Assembly: GCF_007827045.1 (NCBI RefSeq)
Contig: NZ_RPFW01000010.1
Coordinates: 146,261 to 210,260, forward strand
DNA: 64,000 nucleotides
Source of the DNA: Trebonia kvetii
Lineage (GTDB): Bacteria; Actinomycetota; Actinomycetes; Streptosporangiales; Streptosporangiaceae
Direction of reading: 5' to 3'
Under the pieces are notes generated by a model. The model ran no database searches. It saw only the letters and a program-made list of their open reading frames with translations, and was not told the DNA's origin. The translations under genes and the position numbers were made by a program. Shown piece after piece: positions 19,269 to 26,574 of this stretch (position 1 is its first letter; the number at the start of each line of letters is the position of its first letter).

Positions 19269-19943
19269 TCAGGCCTGGAAGCGGTAGCCCATGCCCGGCT
19301 CGGTGAGCAGGTAGCTGGGACGTGACGGCTCTTCCTCGAGCTTACGGCGGAGCTGGGCGATGTAAACGCGCAGGTAGTTGGATTCTGAGCCGTACGCGGG
19401 GCCCCAGACGTCCTGAAGCAGCTGTTTCTGGGTGACGAGCCTGCCGCGGTTGCGGACGAGGATCTCAAGTAGCTGCCACTCGGTGGGGGTGAGCCTGACG
19501 TCGGCGCCGTCCCTGGTGACCCGCTTGGCGGCGAGGTCCACGGTGAAGCCGGGTGTTTCCACGACGGGCTCGTCGGGCTCGGGGGAGGCACGGCGGACCG
19601 CGGCGCGGAGCCGGGCGAGCAGCTCGTCCATGCCGAACGGCTTCGTCACATAGTCGTCGGCACCGGCGTCGAGCGCGGCGACCTTCTGGTGCTCGGCGCC
19701 CCATACCGACAAGACGATGATCGGCGTGGCGGTCCAGCCGCGGACACCGTGGATGACCTCGGTGCCGTCCATGTCGGGCAGGCCCAGGTCGAGGATGACG
19801 GCATCCGGGCGCTCGCGGGAGACGGCGGCGAGGCCGGACGTGCCGTCGGTCGCGGTGCTTACCTCGTAGTTGCGGGCGGTCAGGTTGATCCGCAGCGCCC
19901 GGAGGATCGACGGCTCGTCGTCGATCACGAGGACCCGGGTCAT
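19269..19943 (-). CDS. kdpE: response regulator KdpE
   Basis: A 224-residue OmpR/PhoB-class regulator. The receiver domain has D8-D9, phospho-acceptor D52 (ILDLGLPDMDG), and K102 in TKPF; the winged-helix output domain spans about 130-222 (LTPTEWQLLEILVRN, VYIAQLRRKLE, GMGYRF). Overall sequence is closest to KdpE. It overlaps the sensor kinase gene by 4 bp. KdpE classically activates kdpFABC, which is absent here; the nearest candidate target is the divergent KimA-like gene. Confidence 0.9.
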   Translation of the reverse strand: MTRVLVIDDEPSILRALRINLTARNYEVSTATDGTSGLAAVSRERPDAVILDLGLPDMDGTEVIHGVRGWTATPIIVLSVWGAEHQKVAALDAGADDYVTKPFGMDELLARLRAAVRRASPEPDEPVVETPGFTVDLAAKRVTRDGADVRLTPTEWQLLEILVRNRGRLVTQKQLLQDVWGPAYGSESNYLRVYIAQLRRKLEEEPSRPSYLLTEPGMGYRFQA

Positions 19944-21838
19944 AAGTCAGCTCCGAGGGTGGCGCGGACGCCACTCGCCGCTGCGGGCAGAGTGATCCGC
20001 ATGGTCAGCCCGCCGCCCGGGGTGTCGACCGCCACGATCGTGCCGCCCATCGCCTCGGCGAATCCCTTGGCGACGGCCAGGCCGAGCCCCACCCCGGAAG
20101 ATCGCGCGTCGAGGCGGGCGAACGGCTCGAAGATTCGCTCCTTGGACTCGGCCGGCACCCCGGTGCCGTGGTCCACCACGTCGATGACGACCCGGGTGCC
20201 GTCTTCCCTGGCGCGCAGCAGCGGGTGCCTGCCTGGCGGCGAGTGCCGCAGCGCGTTGGAGAACAGGTTGGCGAACACCCGCTCGAGCAGCCCGGGATCC
20301 GCCCGGACGAGGGGGAGGTCGTCGGGGACGGCGATCATCATGTGGTCGGCGTCGTCGAGGCCGCGCAGCGCGACGGGTGCCACCTCGTCGACTGCGGTGG
20401 CGCGCAGGAACGGCTCGAGCGAGCCGGCCTGGATGCGGCCCATGTCGAGCAGGTTGCCAACGAGCGCGTCGAGCCGGTCGGCGTTCTGCTCGATGTTGGC
20501 GAGCAGTTCCGCCTCATCGTCCGGCGACCAGTGCACATCGGTCTGCCGCAGGCTCGACACGCTGGCCTTGATCGAGGCGAGGGGCGTGCGCAGGTCGTGG
20601 CTGACCGCGCGGAGCAGCGCGGTCCGCATCCGGTCACCCTCGGCGAGCGCTTCGGCCTGCGCCGCCTGGGTACGCAGCCGTGCCCGGTCGAGTGCCGCGA
20701 CGGCCTGGGCGGTGTAGCCGGCGAGCAGCGAGGCCGTCGCGCTTGCCGCCTGGCCGGTCACCTCGAGAGCCAGGTCGGGTCGCACTTCGAAGCGCAGCAC
20801 GGTTCCTTCCGCGTCCTCGGCGCCGCTGGCGGCGACCTTGATCCAGCGGGCGCCCACCCGCTCGAGCAGTTCGGCGCGCCCGCCGTGGCTGACAGTCAGG
20901 TGGTCGAGCACGTCGCCTGGGGTGTCCGCGCCGCCGAGCACCGTCTGGGCCAGGCCGAGCAGCGACTGAGTTTCCTTCGAACTGCGGGCCGCGTCCGCCT
21001 CGCGCCGCGCCGCCAGGTGGACCACGCTGCTCACCGCCACCGCCACGGTGACGAACAGCACCAGGGCGAGCAGGTTCCTCGGCTCGGCGATGGTCAGCGT
21101 GTGCAACGGCGCGGTGAAGTACCAGTTGAGCAGCAGGCAGGCGGCGACGGCGGCGAACACCGCGGGCCAGAAGCCGCCGACAACGGTGACCGCGACCACG
21201 GCGACCAGGTAGATCAGCAGTTCGTCGGTGAAGTTGAGGTGGGACCCGAGCGCGGTGAGCAGCATGGTGAGCAGCGGCAGCCCGGCCACGGCGAGCACGG
21301 CCCCCGCCACCTGCCTGCGCCGGGAGATGCCGCTCTGCTCGCGCTTTTCCACAGCTTCTAGTGTCGCTCTTCCGGCGCTCCAGCGGAACGTCGCGCCCGC
21401 CATCGCGCAGGCGAGCGCCGTGACGGTGAGGGTGATCGCCGCCCGTTCGGCGACCAGCCCGGTCAGGTGCAGGTCCGCATAGGGCGGCCGGGAGAAGCCG
21501 GTGACGGTCAGCCAGCCGATGATGCCGAGCGGTACCGCGGCCGCCGGCTGGGCGACCGCGGCGAGCACGCCGACCACGATGGCGCAGGCGATGAGCACCC
21601 CGGTGGCGCCGAGCCGGCCGCCGAGAGCGGCGGCCACGGTGCCGACGGCGAGCAGGGCCGCGAACCCGGCAGGCAGCACGTAGGGGGCAGGCAACCCGCC
21701 GCGCCAGGGGGGACGGCGCAGCGGGTCACGACGCCACAGCGGAGCGCGCGTCCCGCGCCACCCCGCCGGTGTCATCGCCTGCCTGCTTCTAGTCATCTTG
21801 GAAGCCATTTCAGCCCTTGCGCGGCCGAACATGGTCAA
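19940..21838 (-). CDS. KdpD-like sensor histidine kinase lacking the N-terminal Walker/USP domains
   Basis: A protein of up to 632 residues. About 52-150 holds four hydrophobic helices not typical of KdpD; about 175-275 is a DUF4118 four-helix KdpD membrane domain; a GAF-like segment follows (290-385); then HisKA with H414 (AVSHDLRTPL) and HATPase with N, G1 and G2 boxes (NLFSNALRHS, VDHGTGVP, GVGLGLAV). Full KdpD has an N-terminal ATP-binding KdpD domain and a USP domain, both missing. The longest frame starts at TTG 21838; ATGs at 21832, 21808 and 21775 are alternatives. It forms a two-component pair with KdpE. Confidence 0.85.
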   Translation of the reverse strand: MTMFGRARAEMASKMTRSRQAMTPAGWRGTRAPLWRRDPLRRPPWRGGLPAPYVLPAGFAALLAVGTVAAALGGRLGATGVLIACAIVVGVLAAVAQPAAAVPLGIIGWLTVTGFSRPPYADLHLTGLVAERAAITLTVTALACAMAGATFRWSAGRATLEAVEKREQSGISRRRQVAGAVLAVAGLPLLTMLLTALGSHLNFTDELLIYLVAVVAVTVVGGFWPAVFAAVAACLLLNWYFTAPLHTLTIAEPRNLLALVLFVTVAVAVSSVVHLAARREADAARSSKETQSLLGLAQTVLGGADTPGDVLDHLTVSHGGRAELLERVGARWIKVAASGAEDAEGTVLRFEVRPDLALEVTGQAASATASLLAGYTAQAVAALDRARLRTQAAQAEALAEGDRMRTALLRAVSHDLRTPLASIKASVSSLRQTDVHWSPDDEAELLANIEQNADRLDALVGNLLDMGRIQAGSLEPFLRATAVDEVAPVALRGLDDADHMMIAVPDDLPLVRADPGLLERVFANLFSNALRHSPPGRHPLLRAREDGTRVVIDVVDHGTGVPAESKERIFEPFARLDARSSGVGLGLAVAKGFAEAMGGTIVAVDTPGGGLTMRITLPAAASGVRATLGADL

Positions 21839-21926
21839 TCTTGACGATTTCCTAACGCCCAGCTCAGAAGGCTTAACGCGGCACTTGCGGTCATCTGCTG
21901 CGGTAACGCCTAGCGTGAAGCGCGCT

Positions 21927-24380
21927 ATGAGAAATCACCTGCCGGCCCCCCACGGAACCGGGCTCGCGAACGGCCTGCCTGACGAGCTCTCGACCGATGT
22001 CTTGCCGGGCGGCGGACTGCCAGAGACGTTCGGATTCAAGCTCAAGCGGAAGCTGCTCGGCCCGCCGCTCGTCAACGAGCAGATGAGTGAGCAGCGGCTG
22101 TCGCGTCCGCTCGCGCTTGGCGTGCTCTCCTGCGATGGCATCTCCTCGGCCGCCTACGGCACCGAGGAGATCCTGATCGAGCTCGTGCCCATCGTCGGGC
22201 TTGCCGCGTTCACCCTCATCCTGCCGATGACCTTGCTCGTCCTGGCGGGCATCGCGCTCGTCGTGCTGTCCTACCGCGAGGTCGTCTCCGTCTACACCAG
22301 GGCCGGCGGCTCCTACGTGGTGGCGCGGGAGAACTTCGGTCCCCGGGTTGCCCAGGTCGCCGCCGTGGCGCTGCTCATCGACTACGTAGTCACCGTCGCG
22401 GTCCAGGTGGCGGCCGGCAGCGCGGCGATCGTGTCCGCCTTCCCGCAGCTTGGCAACATCCCGGTGATCGGATCAAACATCCTCACGGTTACCTCCGTGA
22501 TCGCGGTGCTGATCATGTGCTACGGAAACCTGCGGGGCATCCGCGAGGCGGGCCGGTCCTTCGCGCTGCCCACGTACCTGTTCTCCGGCTCGGTCGCGCT
22601 GATGATCATCGCCGGGCTATTCAGGGAACTCTTCGGCGGCGGCCTCCCGCACGTCGGTGCCTACCCAGGCCCGGCCTTCCCCATCGGGCACAGCACTCAG
22701 GGGCTGCTCAGCTTCGGGATGATCTATATGCTGGCGCGCGCCTTCGCCAACGGCGGCTCGTCGCTGACCGGCATCGAGGCCGTCTCCAACGCGGTGGGCG
22801 CGCTGCGTCCGCCGGAGGGCCGCAACGCCAGGCAGATCCTGGTCACCCAGGGGTCCATTGTCGCGTTCCTGATCGCAGGGATCTCCTGGCTGGCGCACAT
22901 CACCCACGCCATCCCCTACCTGGCCGGCTATCCCACGGTGCTCGCCCAGGAGGCCAACGTCGTCTTCGGCAGCGGAGCGCACTTCATGTACTTCGTGGTG
23001 CAGGCGGCGACCGCGTTGATCCTGTTCACCGGCGGCAACACCAGTTTCAGCGGCTTTCCCTATCTCGCCAGCTTCGTCGCCGGCGACTCGTTCCTGCCCC
23101 GCTGGCTGACAAAGCGCGGGCACCGGCTCGCGCTTTCCAACGGCATCATCGTGCTCACTGTCGTCTCGCTGGCCCTGCTGATCGCGGTCGGCGCCAACGT
23201 CAACGGGCTGATCCCGTTCTACGCGATCGGCGTGTTCACCGGGTTCACGATGGCCGGCTTCGGCATGGCCAAGTACCACAAGCGGGTCAAGGAACGCGGC
23301 TGGCGGCGCAGGAGGATCATCAACGTGACCGCCGCCGTCTACACCGCCATCGTCGTCGCGATCTTCGCGATCGTGAAGTTCACCGAGGGCGCGTGGCTGA
23401 TCGTCATCGTCTTCCCGGTTCTCGTCTTCCTGCTCATCCGGCTGAACAGGGAGTACCGGATGGAGTCCGAGGTGCTGGAGAACATCGGCGGCAGGCGCGC
23501 CGCGGGCATCCCGCCCAGGCAGCCGAACTACAGCCGCCGGGTGGTGCTGATCTTCGTGGACGACGTGGACCTCGCCACCTTCGCCGCGATCAGGTACGCG
23601 CGCGGCCTGCGCCCCACCACCCTGCGCGCGGTGCACTTCGTCATCGACGGCGACCGGGCGCAGCAGCTGCACGAGAAGTGGATCAGGTTCGGGCAGGACA
23701 TACCGCTCGAGATGATCGACACCCCGGACCGGCGGCTCACCCGCGCCTCGCTCGAGCTGGTCAGCCGCGAGGCGGCGGCCAAGAGCACCCAGGTCACTGT
23801 GGTGCTGCCGCGGCGGGGCTACTCGCCGCTGCTCGGCCGCCTGCTGCACGACCGCACCGCGGACAAGATGGCCGAGGTGATCAGCCAGGTACCCGACGCG
23901 GCCGCCACGATCATCCCGTTCGACGTGGAGGGCAGGGTGCACCTGCTGCACGCCAGGCACGCCGCGAGCCTCGCGGCGCAGGCGGGGGAATCGGAGCCGG
24001 CCGCAACCGTTCGGGCTAAGGACGGACAGCAGGCGGCGGCGGCCGGCACCGTGACGCTCAACGGATCCGGCGGACCGCCCGCTGAGCGCGCGCCTGGCGT
24101 TTCCGCGATCGGCGAGCTGAGCACCGCCAGGAAGGTGACCGTGGAGGGCAAGGTCAGCGCCATATCGATCCACCCCGTCGAGAACAGCTGCGTGTTCGAG
24201 GCCGCGGTGACCGATCACACCGGGGTGCTGACCGCCAAGTTCTACGGCAGGACGAGCATCCCCGGCTTCGAGCCAGGCGTGCGGGTACGGCTGGCAGGCA
24301 AGGTGTCCGTGCGCGAGACGGGGTCGTTCATGATCAACCCGGCGTACGAGCTGCTTGCCAGGGGCGAGCAGGGGGAGTAG
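21927..24380 (+). CDS. KimA-like APC/KUP-family potassium transporter with C-terminal OB-fold-like domain (copy 1)
   Basis: An 817-residue transporter with about 12 membrane helices in the first 500 residues. The N-terminal LLGPPLVNEQMSEQRLSRP and SSAAYGTEEIL match the YdaO/KimA group, high-affinity K+ importers controlled by c-di-AMP in Firmicutes. A cytoplasmic domain (about 530-690) follows, then a linker and a last 85-residue segment (TVEGKVSAISIHPV, TAKFYGRTSIPGF, RVRLAGKVSVRE) that reads as an OB-fold. ATG 21927 is chosen as the first start beyond the divergent kdpD start; its ribosome site is weak. A paralogue lies at 26575-29079. Substrate is inferred from family and the neighbouring kdpDE. 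Confidence 0.8.
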   Translation: MRNHLPAPHGTGLANGLPDELSTDVLPGGGLPETFGFKLKRKLLGPPLVNEQMSEQRLSRPLALGVLSCDGISSAAYGTEEILIELVPIVGLAAFTLILPMTLLVLAGIALVVLSYREVVSVYTRAGGSYVVARENFGPRVAQVAAVALLIDYVVTVAVQVAAGSAAIVSAFPQLGNIPVIGSNILTVTSVIAVLIMCYGNLRGIREAGRSFALPTYLFSGSVALMIIAGLFRELFGGGLPHVGAYPGPAFPIGHSTQGLLSFGMIYMLARAFANGGSSLTGIEAVSNAVGALRPPEGRNARQILVTQGSIVAFLIAGISWLAHITHAIPYLAGYPTVLAQEANVVFGSGAHFMYFVVQAATALILFTGGNTSFSGFPYLASFVAGDSFLPRWLTKRGHRLALSNGIIVLTVVSLALLIAVGANVNGLIPFYAIGVFTGFTMAGFGMAKYHKRVKERGWRRRRIINVTAAVYTAIVVAIFAIVKFTEGAWLIVIVFPVLVFLLIRLNREYRMESEVLENIGGRRAAGIPPRQPNYSRRVVLIFVDDVDLATFAAIRYARGLRPTTLRAVHFVIDGDRAQQLHEKWIRFGQDIPLEMIDTPDRRLTRASLELVSREAAAKSTQVTVVLPRRGYSPLLGRLLHDRTADKMAEVISQVPDAAATIIPFDVEGRVHLLHARHAASLAAQAGESEPAATVRAKDGQQAAAAGTVTLNGSGGPPAERAPGVSAIGELSTARKVTVEGKVSAISIHPVENSCVFEAAVTDHTGVLTAKFYGRTSIPGFEPGVRVRLAGKVSVRETGSFMINPAYELLARGEQGE

Positions 24381-24510
24381 GCGGCAGGGCCTCGTTCCGG
24401 TAGCAAATGTCTCGGGCTGTGAAATCGTGCAAAGTCATCTGCACGTTGTTTTAATGGAACACGACATATGCACGTGCACGACACCTGGACCCGGAAGAGG
24501 GAAATCAAGG

Positions 24511-24747
24511 ATGTCATCGGATCACGCCTGCCACATGCCAGCCGCGGCCGTCGATGCCACGTGGATCAAGAGCGGCCGCAGCAACCCCAATGGGGAATGC
24601 GTCGAGATGGCCCGGTTGCCCGACGGGAAGGTCGCCGTCCGGAACTCCCGGTACCCGGACGGCCCCGCGCTCATCTTCCCCCGCGAGGCGGTCGCCGCGC
24701 TTGTCCGCGCGATCCGCGGCGGCGAATTGGAGGATCTGGTTCTTTAA
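24511..24747 (+). CDS. DUF397 family small protein
   Basis: A 78-residue protein with the DUF397 pattern: ATWIKSGRSNPNGECVEMA, then VAVRNSRYPDGPAL and FPREAVAALV. DUF397 proteins pair with adjacent XRE regulators in actinomycetes, and several such pairs affect development or antibiotic production (WhiJ/BldB-like systems) and may behave like toxin-antitoxin partners. The XRE gene starts 73 bp downstream. An AGAGGGAAAT stretch precedes the ATG, giving a plausible ribosome site. Family is confident; the exact role is not. Confidence 0.85.
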   Translation: MSSDHACHMPAAAVDATWIKSGRSNPNGECVEMARLPDGKVAVRNSRYPDGPALIFPREAVAALVRAIRGGELEDLVL

Positions 24748-24820
24748 ACGTCCGGCAGTATGACTTAGAATCAGTGTTTTCTGGTCCGCAGGAACTCCGC
24801 CATCCGACCAGGGAGCACCA

Positions 24821-25747
24821 GTGATCTCCGGTGTGCAGCAGATTGAAGGCGACTATCCCCCGCCACCCGCTGCCCGCGTGCCAGCGGCGTTCTCTGTATC
24901 GCGTACCGGACCGACAGTGCTGCGCATGGTCCTTGGCGCCTCTTTGCGACAGTACCGTGAGGCCGCCGGTCTCTCCACGGCACAGGCCGCATTCAAGATC
25001 CGGGCGACCCATTCCAAGATCAGCCGCATGGAACTCGGCCGCGTCGCCGTCAAGCAGAGGGACGTGGACGACCTGCTGAAGTTTTACGGGGTCACCGATG
25101 AGGACGTGCGGGAAAGGCTCGTCGAACTCGCCTTGCAGTCCGCAGCCCCGGGATGGTGGCACCAGTACGCCGACGTGCTACCGGACTGGTTCGAGCGGTA
25201 CATCGGCCTGGAAAGAGGCGCCGCCGAGATACGCGGCTATCAGTTGCAGTTCGTCCCCGGGCTCCTGCAGACCACGGACTACGCTCGCTCCGTCATCCGT
25301 ATCGGAAACCGGCACGCTCCCGAAGATGAGATCGACCGGAGAGTCAGGGTGCGGATGGAGCGCCAGCGGCTGCTCACCGACCAGCAGCCCCCAAAGGTAT
25401 GGATGGTGCTGGATGAGGCGGCGCTGCGCCGCGCACCGGACGGGGAAGCGGAAATGCGCGCCCAGATCGAGCACCTCCTGGCGGTCACGGAACTGCCTCA
25501 CGTCACCTTGCAGATCGTCCCGTTCCGCAGCGGCCCGCACTCCGCGGCGGGCGGCCCGTTCAGCATCCTCCGGTTTGACGCCTGGGATGTCCCTGACGTG
25601 GTGTTCCTGGAGCAGCTCGACTCCGCCATCTACCTCGATGACCGCCAGGTCCTGGGATACCGCACCATCTGGGACCAGCTCGCCGTCGAGGCCGCCGAGC
25701 CGGACCAGAGCAGGGAAATGCTGCAGGTGCTGCTGAGGGAAACTTAG
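24821..25747 (+). CDS. XRE-family regulator with DUF5753
   Basis: A 308-residue protein. After a 35-residue variable N-terminus a helix-turn-helix covers about 38-95 (LRQYREAAGLSTAQAAFKI, SKISRMELG), and a DUF5753 domain fills about 110-305 (YIGLERGAAEIRGYQ, VPGLLQTTDYAR, LPHVTLQIVPF). This is the standard partner of DUF397 proteins in Streptomyces-type regulators. GTG 24821 follows GGGAGCACC. An internal ATG at 24926 would remove the N-terminal extension and is an alternative. The methyltransferase gene follows after 1 bp, so the two are one transcription unit. Confidence 0.88.
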   Translation: MISGVQQIEGDYPPPPAARVPAAFSVSRTGPTVLRMVLGASLRQYREAAGLSTAQAAFKIRATHSKISRMELGRVAVKQRDVDDLLKFYGVTDEDVRERLVELALQSAAPGWWHQYADVLPDWFERYIGLERGAAEIRGYQLQFVPGLLQTTDYARSVIRIGNRHAPEDEIDRRVRVRMERQRLLTDQQPPKVWMVLDEAALRRAPDGEAEMRAQIEHLLAVTELPHVTLQIVPFRSGPHSAAGGPFSILRFDAWDVPDVVFLEQLDSAIYLDDRQVLGYRTIWDQLAVEAAEPDQSREMLQVLLRET

Positions 25748-25748
25748 A

Positions 25749-26558
25749 ATGACCTACAAATCGCCTGCCCCCGCCGCGATAGACACCACGGCACCGCATT
25801 CGGCGCGTGTGTGGAATTACTGGCTCGGAGGCAAGGACTGGTATCCGGTCGACAAGGAGACCGGCGACAGGGTCGCGGCGCTCTACCCCGACATCGTACT
25901 CCTGGCACGGGCGGCGAGGGAGTTCCTGAAGAACGCGGTCCGTTACCTTGCCGTCGAGGAGGGGATCCGGCAGTTCCTCGACATCGGGACGGGCCTGCCG
26001 ACCGCCATGAACACCCATGAGGCCGCCCAGGCGGCGGCCCCGGAATCAAGGGTCGTCTACGTCGACAATGACCCGCTGGTTCTCGCGCACGCCCGCGCCC
26101 TGCTCAACAGCAACCCGCGGGGCACCACCGACTACATCCACGCCGACCTGCACGACCCCGCCGCGATCGTCGACGCCGCCCGTCGCACCCTGGACCTGAG
26201 CCAGCCGGTAGCGATCACGCTCATCGCCATCATGCACCACGTCGAGGACTACGACCAGGCCCGGCTGATCGTGAACAGCCTGGTGGAGGCAGTGCCGCCG
26301 GGAAGCTACCTGGCGCTCTCACACAGCACCAACGTGATTAACGGCAAGGGGTCGGATGACGCCGTCGCGCAGTACAACCGGTTCGGCCGGCCCCGCGTAA
26401 CCTTGCGCAGCCTCGAACAGATCGGCGGCTTCTTCGACGGCCTGGACATGCTCGAGCCCGGGCTGGTGTCCACCACGAGGTGGCGGCCGAACCTGGGCGA
26501 GATCGGCACGCTGCCGGTTGAAGTGGACCAGTTCTGTGCGGTAGCGCGCAAGCCATGA
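25749..26558 (+). CDS. SAM-dependent methyltransferase, Methyltransf_19/DUF574 type
   Basis: A 269-residue member of the actinobacterial PF04672 family. Signatures are SARVWNYWLGGKD near the N-terminus, FLDIGTGLPT (motif I, about residue 76), VVYVDNDPLVLAHA and IMHHVED. The family is abundant in Streptomyces; the substrate is unknown. It begins 1 bp after the XRE stop. DUF397-XRE-methyltransferase adjacency suggests a functional unit, and it sits between the two KimA-like transporter genes. It ends 16 bp from the convergent second transporter. Confidence 0.88.
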   Translation: MTYKSPAPAAIDTTAPHSARVWNYWLGGKDWYPVDKETGDRVAALYPDIVLLARAAREFLKNAVRYLAVEEGIRQFLDIGTGLPTAMNTHEAAQAAAPESRVVYVDNDPLVLAHARALLNSNPRGTTDYIHADLHDPAAIVDAARRTLDLSQPVAITLIAIMHHVEDYDQARLIVNSLVEAVPPGSYLALSHSTNVINGKGSDDAVAQYNRFGRPRVTLRSLEQIGGFFDGLDMLEPGLVSTTRWRPNLGEIGTLPVEVDQFCAVARKP

Positions 26559-26574
26559 TCCCGGTCGGCTGGCG

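Noticed and set aside
21839..21926. c-di-AMP (ydaO-type) riboswitch before the KimA-like gene
   Set aside because: The 88-bp gap is too short and lacks the conserved ydaO motifs. None was seen before the second copy either.
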